A stretch of 35,906 bases of DNA from an uncultured Lachnospiraceae bacterium (GTDB lineage Bacteria; Bacillota; Clostridia; Lachnospirales; Lachnospiraceae): assembly GCA_910588885.1 (NCBI GenBank), contig CAJUSQ010000014.1, positions 1-35,906 of the forward strand, in the 5' to 3' direction. Of the stretch, positions 15,747 to 23,844 are shown piece by piece. Both the position numbers and the translations under genes were made by a program. Numbering within the stretch: the stretch's first letter is position 1; the number at the start of each line of letters is the position of its first letter. The notes under the pieces were generated by a model. It searched no databases, had not been told where the DNA came from, and saw only the letters and a list, made by a program, of their open reading frames with translations.

Positions 15747-15766
15747 TTAAATAAACATTTATTTAA
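15747..15766. promoter_or_regulatory. Palindrome 1, putative TetR operator
   Basis: TTAAATAAACATTTATTTAA has two perfect 9-base arms around a CA centre. The core repeats at 15836-15853. Position between tetR and the adhesin gene suggests it is an operator for the adjacent TetR-family protein. Confidence 0.6.
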
Positions 15767-15824
15767 TTTGTTTTGAATCTACTACACACTCTTTTTTGAT
15801 CATCCCCTTGGCGGGAATATTTTT

Positions 15825-15853
15825 TTCACATATAGTAAATAAACATTTATTTA
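15825..15853 (+). promoter_or_regulatory. Adhesin promoter overlapped by palindrome 2
   Basis: TAAATAAACATTTATTTA (15836-15853) repeats the core of palindrome 1, 88 bp downstream centre to centre. A plausible promoter, TTCACA (15825-15830), 17-bp spacer, TATTTA (15848-15853), is covered by it, so a bound repressor would block RNA polymerase. The adhesin start is 83 bp further on. Confidence 0.55.
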
Positions 15854-15935
15854 TATTCCAAAGAAGATTCCAAGTGACCCATACGCTTGTTTTCATAGAC
15901 CGGAGATCTTTTATTATCAGGAGGAGGAAATAAAA

Positions 15936-18900
15936 ATGCGAACTATTAAGAGCCCCTTTCAAAGGAGCACATCTTTTTTGGCACAGCCGAATTTCCGGCG
16001 CACAAAAAAGACAAGGCTTTGGATATTTTTCCTAAGCCTGCTTCTGTTCCCCGGATTCTTTCCTGCGCCGCCGGCATCGGCGGAAACAACGGAAAAGCTT
16101 TCCGATATTGCGGCCTTTCAAAGCATTGCGCTTCATTATGCAGGCAGCGACGGACTGCCCATGGGGACAGCCGTTCCGGAACATGCCCTGCTGGAACGGG
16201 ATACGCCCCTGGTGCTGTACTACACCTATGAAATTCCGGAAACAAAAGTCCCGGCAATCCGGGCAAATACCAACTACTATCTGGAAGTGTCCTCCCATTT
16301 GCTTTTATCCCCTCTCCTCAGCGGCTCGCCCCTGACGCTGGAGACGGAGGACGGCCCGGAGCAATTCGGAACCATTTATTCCGACGGAAGCAGGGCCTGG
16401 GTTACCTTTTCTCCCAATGCCAACGGTTCCGGCACGCTTTTATCGGAATACGGGGAACTGCACAATGCTTACTTCTATTTAAACTGCAGGCGGGCGGACG
16501 TTCCGCCGGAAGATACGCTGCCGGGAGAATCCAATCTCTACGCCGTTAAATATGAAAACGGGGAACAGCTGCATTTCGGCTATGCGGAACGGGAACCGGT
16601 CACGGCCAAGGCCCAAATCAGGAAATCCGGCAGTTTGACAGACAAGACCATTACCTGGGCCATCGACTACACCCCCTGGCAGAATCCCACAAAGGAGGAG
16701 GGATTGACAATGGACACTCCTTTTGAAATCCAGGACCGGATTGACGGCGCCCTGCACAGTTATGCGGCAGACAGTGCCAAAATCGACGGCGTTCCCATTC
16801 CGTCCTATTCTTCCCGGGATTTCATTGACGACACGGCCGAATTTTATGTGGTTGTGGAACACTCGGCCGACGGAAGCACCCTTCTCTCCTTCGGCGGCAC
16901 AAAGCTCCGCCCGGGAGCCGCAACCCAGGGAAACCCTGCACAGCCCCTGAAGATCACCTACGATACTGCAATCCGGGAAGAGCTCCTTCTTCCGGGCGGA
17001 AGGGAAAATCAGAAGGTCACCAACGCCGCCGAATTGTTTGCCAACACGGACGGCATGTTTCACCCGCTGGAAATCAATGGAACCCATACGGTCCCCATCC
17101 CCCGGCCATCCTGGCTTTCCAAAACCGGAAAAACAACGCGCCATACCGACGGAAGCGGCTCCACCACTGACTGGACGATTACTTTTTCCCCCAACGGGTT
17201 TTCTTTTACCGACACCAATCTGCTCACCCTTCACGACCAGCTTCCAACCGGCAGTACCCTGGTACCGGATTCGGTAAAGGTAAACGGGAGCAAAACGGCA
17301 GCGGCCGGCACCGGAGCCAATGGTTTTACCGTTTCTCCCATCCAAACCGACAATCAGCCCGTAACCATTACGTATCAAACTCAGGTTCCGGAAGAACTCT
17401 ATGACAACGGCACAAGCCTTGGTGCAAATACCGCCTGGTTCACCTTTCAATATGGGCAGGAGGAGTATGAAACCCCCAGGGTCACAACCCCCATTGACAG
17501 CGGAAACGGCAGCGGAAACAACACCGCAACCATCCTCAAAACCAACGGCGGCTACCAGTCCCCGGACCGTGCGATCCCATGGACCGTAACCATTAATCCT
17601 CATAAAGCCAACTTTAAAAGCGGCACCTTCACCGACGATTTCAGCAGCATCGGCCCTGCCTGCGGAAGAGACGGCCATCCAAGAGGTCTGGAGCTTTGCG
17701 GCGGAAAGGACGGCGTCACTGTTCTGCTGGACGGCAGCGCGCCCGCAGATACAAGTTTGATACAACTAACTTATCAGGATCAAGTCCTTACGGTAAAAGT
17801 CGGAAACATCGGCCCAAGGACACTTACCCTCCAATACACCACAAAGGTATGCGATCCCTGCATTTTCGCCAACAATACCTCCAAAGTGCAGCTGAAAAAT
17901 ACCGTTTCAACCACCGACATGCGCATCGGGGCTTCCGGTCAGGAACGCAGCGCAAGCGCCGACAGTACGGCCACTGTCAGCGCCTCGGTCCTGACCAAAA
18001 AAGCTCCGGTCTACGATTACGCGGCCGGAACCATGAAATGGGCCATTGAAGTAAACAATGCCGGGCTGTCCATGGCAGATGTGACCTTAAAAGATACTTT
18101 GCCGGAAGGTTTGTCCTATGTGACGGATTCCCTTCGTACAGCACCGGAAATCCCGGGGGCTGCTGCCCAGGCATCGGGCCGGGAGCTGACCATCCGTTTG
18201 GACGGTGTCGCGGAAAAAACTACCGTCACCTTTGATACCCAGGTTGCTCCGGAAATATTGGGTTTTCAAAACGCTGAAGCCGTCACCGTTACCAACACCG
18301 CCATTTTAACCGGGAGCGCCGACAACGTTCCCTTCGCCGAGGTTTCCCATCAGGTCGCCCGGCGCTTTTCCAATCATGGATTGGTAAAAAGCAGCAACGT
18401 AAACAACCAGCAGGAATGGATCCAGTATGAAGTATTAATCAATCCCTTTGGCCTGGCCCTTCCGGAACAGCCTGCCCTTGTGGATACCCTGGACCCCCGT
18501 CTCCAGTTGGATTCGGATACCCTGCTGTTCTACAAAGCAGCTTTGTCCGGAACCACCGAAAATTCCGGTCAGAAGCCCGGCTATACGAAAATCGGGGCGG
18601 GGCAGCCTCTTTCGGTTACCGATTATGACCCGTCCGCTAACTGCTTCACGGTACGGCTTCCCATTGAAGCCAACAGCCGGGATGCCTATGTCCTCTCCTA
18701 CCGGACGGATATCCTGGACCGCCAAGCCGGAGGATACGGCAACAGCGTCCGCTTTGAAGGCGGTTCCGTCCTCCTGGGCGGCAGCAAAAACAACAGCGCC
18801 TCGGTCGGCGGAGGCGGCGGGGGCGGCGGCGGCGTTGCAGCCCGAAAAGCCGGAATTACGATTACCAAGACCGACGTTTCCACCCAAAAACCCCTGGAAG

Positions 18901-20087
18901 GCGTAACTTTTACCCTTTATCACTGGGATACGCAAAGCCTTACACGGGGCCTTCCCTTCGCCCGGGGAACCACCGATTCCCAGGGCCGGCTGTCCTTCAA
19001 GGTAAAACCCGGCGCCAGTTACGAGCTGGTAGAATCCGAAAGCCTGCCCGGCTATGAGAGCGCCTTCGGATGGACGCAGCTTCCCGAACATGTAACCGAA
19101 GGCAGCCAAAGCCTGATCATTCAGGCCGGAGAAGCAAAATCAGAATTAAATTTAGATTTAACTAACTCCCTTATACCGGATCAATGGGAACTGATTGTCA
19201 CGAAAATCAGCAGCAACGAAGCCACGCCCCTCCCCGGCGCCACCTTCGGGCTCTACGAAGAGGAATCCTGCCATACTTTACTGCAGACCGAAACCAGCGG
19301 CCCGGACGGCACCCTTTCCTTCTCCGGGCTTTCCGGGGGCCAAACCTACTGGCTGAAAGAAACAGAAGCCCCTTCGGGGTATCATCCGGATTCCACCGTG
19401 TACAAAGCAGAGGAACAGAACCCGGCCATAACCGTCTCCAATACTCCCAAAGACCTTCCCCCGGACCCGGATGACCCGAATCGGCCGGGCGGCCCGGACT
19501 CGCCCGACAATCCCGATCCGCCCGGAGATTCCGGCGATTCTGGCAGTTCCGGCGGCTCCGGAGGGTCTGGCGGGTCTGGAGATTCTGGCGGATCTGGAGG
19601 TTCTGGGGATTCTGGTGGCTCCGGCAACTCTGACGGATCTGGCAGCTCCGGAGGGTCTGGCGGGTCTGGGGATTCTGACAATCCGATATTCCCCGATTGG
19701 CCCGGGAGTTCCGGTAATCCGATACTTCCTAATTGGCCCGGCGGCTTTGACCCTTCCGGCAATTTTGGATCTTCCGGCAAACCCTCCGGGCTCCCCGCCT
19801 CCGTAATTCCGTCTTGGATTCCGGTTTCCAACAAAACGGAACCGGATTATTCCGCGAAAAACCATCCCCGGGACATTCCACAGACAGGGGATCGTACCAT
19901 ATGGCTCATTGTCTTCGTATCGTTTACCGGAATCTGTCTGGGAATTCTGACACTGTATCATCTCTTTAATATAAAAAGTGAATGGCAGGATGAAAGTAAA
20001 AGTGAAATCAAGGAAGAAAAGAAAATTAAAAAGAAAATCAGAAATGAAAACGAAATCAGAAATGAAAGCGAAAAGAAAACAAACTAA
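15936..20087 (+). CDS. Sortase-anchored multidomain adhesin with SpaA/Cna-type domains
   Basis: A 1383-residue surface protein. A signal peptide with a long basic n-region ends near AS-A at residue 49. Residues 50 to about 950 are beta-rich, with repeated W-x-I-x-x-x-P/N and DTLP-x-G units (for example WAIEVNNAG followed by LKDTLPEGLSYV), resembling isopeptide-forming collagen-binding and DUF11-like repeats. A nine-glycine run (about 959-967) precedes two SpaA-like prealbumin domains (about 973-1077 and 1083-1170), each starting with a (I/V)TK(T/I) strand and ending in E-x-x-x-P-x-GY. A Pro/Gly/Ser/Asp linker (1171-1305) spans the wall. The sorting signal is IPQTG (1314-1318), a membrane helix (about 1322-1345) and an unusually long Lys/Glu tail of about 38 residues. 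Start at 15936 has AGGAGGAGG. The sortase gene overlaps its 3' end. Confidence 0.92.
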   Translation: MRTIKSPFQRSTSFLAQPNFRRTKKTRLWIFFLSLLLFPGFFPAPPASAETTEKLSDIAAFQSIALHYAGSDGLPMGTAVPEHALLERDTPLVLYYTYEIPETKVPAIRANTNYYLEVSSHLLLSPLLSGSPLTLETEDGPEQFGTIYSDGSRAWVTFSPNANGSGTLLSEYGELHNAYFYLNCRRADVPPEDTLPGESNLYAVKYENGEQLHFGYAEREPVTAKAQIRKSGSLTDKTITWAIDYTPWQNPTKEEGLTMDTPFEIQDRIDGALHSYAADSAKIDGVPIPSYSSRDFIDDTAEFYVVVEHSADGSTLLSFGGTKLRPGAATQGNPAQPLKITYDTAIREELLLPGGRENQKVTNAAELFANTDGMFHPLEINGTHTVPIPRPSWLSKTGKTTRHTDGSGSTTDWTITFSPNGFSFTDTNLLTLHDQLPTGSTLVPDSVKVNGSKTAAAGTGANGFTVSPIQTDNQPVTITYQTQVPEELYDNGTSLGANTAWFTFQYGQEEYETPRVTTPIDSGNGSGNNTATILKTNGGYQSPDRAIPWTVTINPHKANFKSGTFTDDFSSIGPACGRDGHPRGLELCGGKDGVTVLLDGSAPADTSLIQLTYQDQVLTVKVGNIGPRTLTLQYTTKVCDPCIFANNTSKVQLKNTVSTTDMRIGASGQERSASADSTATVSASVLTKKAPVYDYAAGTMKWAIEVNNAGLSMADVTLKDTLPEGLSYVTDSLRTAPEIPGAAAQASGRELTIRLDGVAEKTTVTFDTQVAPEILGFQNAEAVTVTNTAILTGSADNVPFAEVSHQVARRFSNHGLVKSSNVNNQQEWIQYEVLINPFGLALPEQPALVDTLDPRLQLDSDTLLFYKAALSGTTENSGQKPGYTKIGAGQPLSVTDYDPSANCFTVRLPIEANSRDAYVLSYRTDILDRQAGGYGNSVRFEGGSVLLGGSKNNSASVGGGGGGGGGVAARKAGITITKTDVSTQKPLEGVTFTLYHWDTQSLTRGLPFARGTTDSQGRLSFKVKPGASYELVESESLPGYESAFGWTQLPEHVTEGSQSLIIQAGEAKSELNLDLTNSLIPDQWELIVTKISSNEATPLPGATFGLYEEESCHTLLQTETSGPDGTLSFSGLSGGQTYWLKETEAPSGYHPDSTVYKAEEQNPAITVSNTPKDLPPDPDDPNRPGGPDSPDNPDPPGDSGDSGSSGGSGGSGGSGDSGGSGGSGDSGGSGNSDGSGSSGGSGGSGDSDNPIFPDWPGSSGNPILPNWPGGFDPSGNFGSSGKPSGLPASVIPSWIPVSNKTEPDYSAKNHPRDIPQTGDRTIWLIVFVSFTGICLGILTLYHLFNIKSEWQDESKSEIKEEKKIKKKIRNENEIRNESEKKTN
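19525..19680 (+). repeat. Gly/Ser/Asp-coding tandem repeat in the adhesin wall-spanning linker
   Basis: An array of 9- and 12-base units of the type GGN-(T/G)CTGG encodes SGGSGGSGDSGG-like protein. One block of about 25 bases beginning TCCGGAGGGTCTGGCGGGTC occurs twice, near 19557 and 19647. Such arrays change length by replication slippage, so linker length likely varies between strains. Confidence 0.8.
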
Positions 20088-20925
20088 TGTATTTCGATTT
20101 ATTTATTTCCTGTTCTTAACCGTTTTTATCCTTTCCGGCGGAATATTGACGGTTCGGCTCCTGCAGATGCATCAGGGGAAGGAATTCTATCAAAAGCTCC
20201 GAACGGCAGGGTGGCCTTCCCCTGCCGTTTCTCCCGGTACTCTTTCGCCAAAGCCAACTGCAGCCCGGTTTTTCCTTTCCGGATATCCCCGCCAAGGGAC
20301 TTCCTCCCGAAAAACAGCCCGATTTCCGTACCAAATCGAACCGGCCCCATTTTTCCCGGATCTTACGCAGCTGACGGAAATATATCCTGACCTTGCCGCC
20401 TGGCTTCAAATTCCAGGCACTTCTGTGGACTATCCCGTTATGCTTGGTTTAGACAATCAATTTTATCTGAATCATCTGCCGGACAAAAGCTTCAACCCCC
20501 TCGGCAGCTTATTTCTGGACTTCTGCTGGAGTCCGGACAGCCCCCATTCCATTATCTATGGACACAACGGAGCCGGCGGGGCCATGTTCGGTCTGCTAGA
20601 GGAATACGAATCCCCGGATTACTATGCAGCGCATCCAAGCCTTATCTTCACTACACCGGATGCTTTCTACATCTGTCCGATTTTTTCGGTGCGCCGGGTG
20701 GAAGCAGACAGTGATGCCTATACCGTGGTTTTTGAGGATTCCGATGCTTTTCCGAACTATCTTAGACAAGCAGCGGCAGAATCCCTCTATCCCATTGACG
20801 TGGATTTCTGCAATGCCGAAAAAATATTGACCTTATCCACCTGTACCGAAAAACGTAACCAGCGTCTGGTCATACAGGCAATCTGTATCCGGCACAATCA
20901 GCTTTTCAATGAAATCCCGCAGTAA
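19978..20925 (+). CDS. srtB: Class B sortase
   Basis: A transpeptidase of up to 315 residues that would cut the IPQTG signal of the adjacent adhesin and attach it to the cell wall or to pilin-like partners. A basic cytoplasmic N-terminus precedes one membrane anchor (about residues 38-60), then a Pro-rich linker and the catalytic domain. The catalytic residues are visible: His196 in IIYGHNG, Cys289 in TLSTC, and Arg296 in KRNQR. The class B pattern is clear from LAAWLQIPGTSVDYPVM and the TLSTC motif. The frame opens with GTG at 19978, which overlaps the adhesin by 110 bp; ATGs at 19990, 20044 and 20062 are alternatives, and none has an ideal ribosome site, so the true start is uncertain and translation is probably coupled. 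Confidence 0.92.
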   Translation: MNGRMKVKVKSRKKRKLKRKSEMKTKSEMKAKRKQTNVFRFIYFLFLTVFILSGGILTVRLLQMHQGKEFYQKLRTAGWPSPAVSPGTLSPKPTAARFFLSGYPRQGTSSRKTARFPYQIEPAPFFPDLTQLTEIYPDLAAWLQIPGTSVDYPVMLGLDNQFYLNHLPDKSFNPLGSLFLDFCWSPDSPHSIIYGHNGAGGAMFGLLEEYESPDYYAAHPSLIFTTPDAFYICPIFSVRRVEADSDAYTVVFEDSDAFPNYLRQAAAESLYPIDVDFCNAEKILTLSTCTEKRNQRLVIQAICIRHNQLFNEIPQ

Positions 20926-20967
20926 TACCTTCCTGCCTCCCCGGCTGTTTTTCCGTTGGGACGGAAC

Positions 20968-21438
20968 TTATCGGACATAATGTCCGGACTTTCCCCCGTC
21001 CTTTTCCAAAAGCAGGATATCCCGAATTACCATGCCCCGGTCTACGGCTTTGCACATATCGTAAATCGTAAGCAGAGCCACCGATACCGCATGCAATGCT
21101 TCCATCTCAATTCCGGTCTTTCCGGTGGTTTTCACAGATGCCACCGCTTCTATCTCCGACACTTCCGGATAAAGGGTAAAGTGAAGGTCTACTCCTGTCA
21201 GCAGCAGCGGGTGGCACATGGGAATCAGATCCCAGGTTTTTTTTGCAGCCATAACCCCCGCTACCTGGGCTACTGCAAGTACATCCCCCTTTTTCATCTT
21301 CTGCTGCGTAACCATTTCAAAGGTTTCCGGCTTCATGGCAATCCGGCCGGAAGCTACTCCAATCCGGCAGGTATCCGCCTTTTCCGATACATCTACCATT
21401 TTTGCCCTTCCCTGCTCATTGATATGTGTAAATTCCAT
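20968..21438 (-). CDS. moaC: Cyclic pyranopterin monophosphate synthase MoaC, copy 2
   Basis: A 156-residue MoaC differing from copy 1 at roughly 11-12 positions; by eye the DNA is about 85% identical, and similarity stops at the gene ends. All family signatures (PMCHPLLLTG, KTGIEMEALHAVS, DMCKAVDRGM, EKDGGKSGHY) are intact, so both copies should be active. It is preceded on the minus strand by AGGAGGAAACG and, further up, by a broken toxin gene and an antitoxin gene rather than the 118-residue gene of copy 1. Both copies point the same way, making a 470-bp direct repeat around the adhesin-sortase module. Confidence 0.95.
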   Translation of the reverse strand: MEFTHINEQGRAKMVDVSEKADTCRIGVASGRIAMKPETFEMVTQQKMKKGDVLAVAQVAGVMAAKKTWDLIPMCHPLLLTGVDLHFTLYPEVSEIEAVASVKTTGKTGIEMEALHAVSVALLTIYDMCKAVDRGMVIRDILLLEKDGGKSGHYVR

Positions 21439-21474
21439 CGTTTCCTCCTATTTATACCGGCGGAAGCCCTGCAC

Positions 21475-21576
21475 TCAACCTTGCTTCTGCAATATCAAGT
21501 TTCCAGCAATATAGTCATAAATATCATCTAAATCACGCACTGCACGGCTCATTAATTTGACGCTATATTTATTCAA
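21475..21576 (-). pseudogene. Truncated RelE/ParE-like toxin remnant
   Basis: A 33-codon frame starts with TTG at 21576, overlapping the antitoxin stop as toxin genes usually do. It reads NKYSVKLMSRAVRDLDDIYD then YIAGNL, the N-terminal helix pair of the ParE/RelE family, and then reaches a stop. A working toxin has about 95-105 residues, so roughly two thirds are missing; the second moaC begins 36 bp downstream of the stop. The break suggests that a rearrangement bringing in moaC copy 2 cut the toxin gene. Confidence 0.65.
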
Positions 21577-21832
21577 AATGTTTTCTCCTCAATGCTCCCA
21601 GCGTCTCTCGCGCATCAAAAAGCTGACTGTCCTGTCCATATTCTGCTTCCGCTTCCGTAATTGCCGCATCTGTTTCCGCAATTTCAACCATTGATTCATA
21701 GGTTTCAATACTCATAACAACGAGGTCACCATAACCATTTTTCGTAATAAATATTGGCTCTTTCCTGGCATGACAGATTTCAGAAATTTCGTTGGTATTT
21801 CTTAGGTCTGTAATTGGTCTAATCTGTGGCAT
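21569..21832 (-). CDS. Phd/YefM family antitoxin
   Basis: An 87-residue antitoxin with the standard Phd/YefM N-terminal DNA-binding fold: IRPITDLRNTNEISEICHAR, then EPIFITKNGYGDLVVMSIET and YE. The C-terminal tail (about residues 55-87) would wrap a ParE/RelE toxin. The toxin gene directly after it is reduced to a fragment, so this may be an orphan antitoxin that now only represses its own promoter or protects against related toxins elsewhere. Start at 21832 follows AAAGGAGGCGG. Confidence 0.9.
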   Translation of the reverse strand: MPQIRPITDLRNTNEISEICHARKEPIFITKNGYGDLVVMSIETYESMVEIAETDAAITEAEAEYGQDSQLFDARETLGALRRKHFE

Positions 21833-21926
21833 CCTGCCGCCTCCTTTACTATTTTGTACATTATTATATCATAATTACATACAGTCATTCAATAGACAGC
21901 TTCCATATTTTCAAAAATTCTATTAC

Positions 21927-23636
21927 TCACCCCGGCAAACTATCCCGCAAGCAAAGCACACCCCAGCCCAGCATCGGATTCGGATACTCCTTTACTGCCT
22001 CAATCTGCTTCGCCCCGTGAATCAAATACGCTTTCACCTTCTCCCCATACAAAAAAGCGTCATTTCCTTCCACAATCCCCCACTGCATCAAAAGCGCCGC
22101 GCTCCCTGTCACAAAGGGAGTGGCCATAGAAGTTCCGCTGCGGGACATGTAGCCGCCGCCCGGAGCTGCGGAAGTGATTTCCACACCCGGAGCCGCAAGA
22201 TCCGGTTTTATCTGTTTTGTCTGCCAGGTGTAGCCCCGCCCGGAAAACTCAGCCAGCTGCCGGTAACGGGCATCATAGGCGCCGACGGAGATCACCTTTT
22301 CTGCGGTAGAAGGGATGGTAAGGGTTATGGCCTCGGTAGGATATAAAAACCCTGTAGAAGCATTCAGCGCCGCCTGGGAGGGCAGCCATAAGTCATAATC
22401 ACCCTGAATGATTTTTCGGGGAATCAGGCGGATTTCCCAAATCCCGCTGTCTAAATAGTCTGCTGCCGGAAGGAAATCAATATAAATTTCCTGGTATATG
22501 CTGTAAGGGCTTGGTTCCCCATAATACACCAAAAGCTCCGTATTGCCCAATCGGAAACGCTGCGGTCCCGGATTTTGGTCCAGAGGGCCGGCACGCCGTC
22601 CTCCCGGGGAAACAAGTACAATCTCAAAATCATCGGCATAGGATTTCCAAAGCTGGACATTCATCGTACTTTCAAAATCGCCCACCGCAAGCTCTATGAT
22701 TTCCTCCTGATCCTCCTGCAGAATACCGGCGGTATGCCCGCGCCCGCTGCCCTCATTCCCGGTTCCGATGGCAATCACGCTTTTCCAGTAATTTGCCATA
22801 TCGTCGATGTAGGTTTCCAGCAGGGAAGTGCCGCTGTGGGAGCCATAGGTATTCCCAAAGCTGATATTGACGGCCACCGGCATTCTGTATTCCAACGCTT
22901 TTTTTATTACAAAATCCAGCCCTTCCATTAGCTCCGTAGTTCTGGGAAAGGACTGTTCCCTGGGCGTGCCAAGCTTCACGACTAAAAGGAGGCTCTCATA
23001 TGCCACACCCCGGTACACGCCTCCGGAAGCCCGGCCATTTCCGGCAGCAATGCCTGCCACATGCGTCCCATGCCCGGAAATGTCCCGGGACGGCACCAGA
23101 CGGTACCGCTCCGCCTCCGTAGGCGCTGCCAGAGCCTGGTTGATTTCTTCCTGGGAAAATACCCGTCCCAGCGTCTGGTCCCACAACGCAAGAATCCGGG
23201 TGCTCCCGTCCTCCTTTCGGAAATCCGGATGAGCATAATCAATTCCGGAATCCAGAAACGCGGTCAAAACGCCTTTTCCGGTCAGATGGAATTCTGCGCT
23301 TTGCAGCGGCAGGATACAGGATGCCCGTTTTCCCTGATCTACCGCAAAAAACAAGCGTTTTGGTTTTTCCACATACTCTATTTCCTCCCGGCGCCCCACT
23401 GCGTCCACCAGGCGTTCCGGTACCTTTAAAATGGCATATTCGTTCAGCAGCTCCCGCACCTGGATGGACGGAAAGTCTTCCATCAGCCCTTCCAGGCTTC
23501 CGGAATATTTTACAATCAGCTCCCAACTGTTCTCCTCCGGCTCATAGCCCACGCCCAGCTGAATGGATTTTTCCCGTTCCGAAACCGTAGCGTCCAAAGC
23601 CAGGTTCAAAAGGTTTTCAAACTTTGGATTGTCCAT
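21927..23636 (-). CDS. S8 family subtilisin-like serine protease (CspA/B/C-like)
   Basis: A 569-residue protease. The subtilase triad is intact: Asp129 in FLDSGIDYAHPDF, His189 in SGHGTHVAGIA and Ser503 in SGTSMATPF; the oxyanion Asn lies in IGTGNEG. About 100 residues before the catalytic Asp form a prodomain-like region (YAILKVPERLVDAVGRREEI). A large insert sits between the oxyanion loop and the catalytic Ser (about 300-460), a layout like clostridial Csp germination proteases. There is no signal peptide, so it acts inside the cell or in the mother-cell compartment of a sporulating cell. Unlike CspC it is not a pseudoprotease. Start at 23636 follows GGGGAAGAGG. It stands alone and diverges from the DUF2804 gene. 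Family call is firm; a germination role is only suggested. Confidence 0.88.
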   Translation of the reverse strand: MDNPKFENLLNLALDATVSEREKSIQLGVGYEPEENSWELIVKYSGSLEGLMEDFPSIQVRELLNEYAILKVPERLVDAVGRREEIEYVEKPKRLFFAVDQGKRASCILPLQSAEFHLTGKGVLTAFLDSGIDYAHPDFRKEDGSTRILALWDQTLGRVFSQEEINQALAAPTEAERYRLVPSRDISGHGTHVAGIAAGNGRASGGVYRGVAYESLLLVVKLGTPREQSFPRTTELMEGLDFVIKKALEYRMPVAVNISFGNTYGSHSGTSLLETYIDDMANYWKSVIAIGTGNEGSGRGHTAGILQEDQEEIIELAVGDFESTMNVQLWKSYADDFEIVLVSPGGRRAGPLDQNPGPQRFRLGNTELLVYYGEPSPYSIYQEIYIDFLPAADYLDSGIWEIRLIPRKIIQGDYDLWLPSQAALNASTGFLYPTEAITLTIPSTAEKVISVGAYDARYRQLAEFSGRGYTWQTKQIKPDLAAPGVEITSAAPGGGYMSRSGTSMATPFVTGSAALLMQWGIVEGNDAFLYGEKVKAYLIHGAKQIEAVKEYPNPMLGWGVLCLRDSLPG

Positions 23637-23679
23637 CCTCTTCCCCCTTATTTTTATGGTAATTTAATCCTTTTTATAT

Positions 23680-23685
23680 TATAAT
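23680..23685 (+). promoter_or_regulatory. -10 element upstream of the DUF2804 gene
   Basis: TATAAT at 23680-23685 lies in an AT-rich stretch between the protease and DUF2804 genes. No good -35 is seen at the right spacing. Transcription from here would begin near 23692, leaving a leader of about 150 bases before the preferred start codon. Confidence 0.4.
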
Positions 23686-23844
23686 GAAAAAAGAGGGAAC
23701 AATGTGAAAGGTATTTGCAAGAAACGGGGAAACTATGTAACAGTTCCGAATCCAAACCGGATGCGGAAGGTTCAATCACCGATACCGGAGGATATGGGGC
23801 CAATTCGGTATCGAAGCTATATTTGTATTGAAGGGAGAGATCAT

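Noticed and set aside
16479..17765. A 428-codon open frame on the minus strand inside the adhesin gene
   Set aside because: It lies entirely antisense to the adhesin, has no ribosome site or recognisable domain, and its composition is what the GC-biased third positions of the real gene would produce.
19525..19680. Regular repeats that could suggest a CRISPR array
   Set aside because: The units are 9-12 bases, in frame, without unique spacers, and encode a Gly/Ser linker.
20968..21531. A 191-codon plus-strand frame over moaC copy 2 (with a similar one over copy 1)
   Set aside because: It is a mirror of moaC coding sequence; it appears over both copies only because the copies are homologous.
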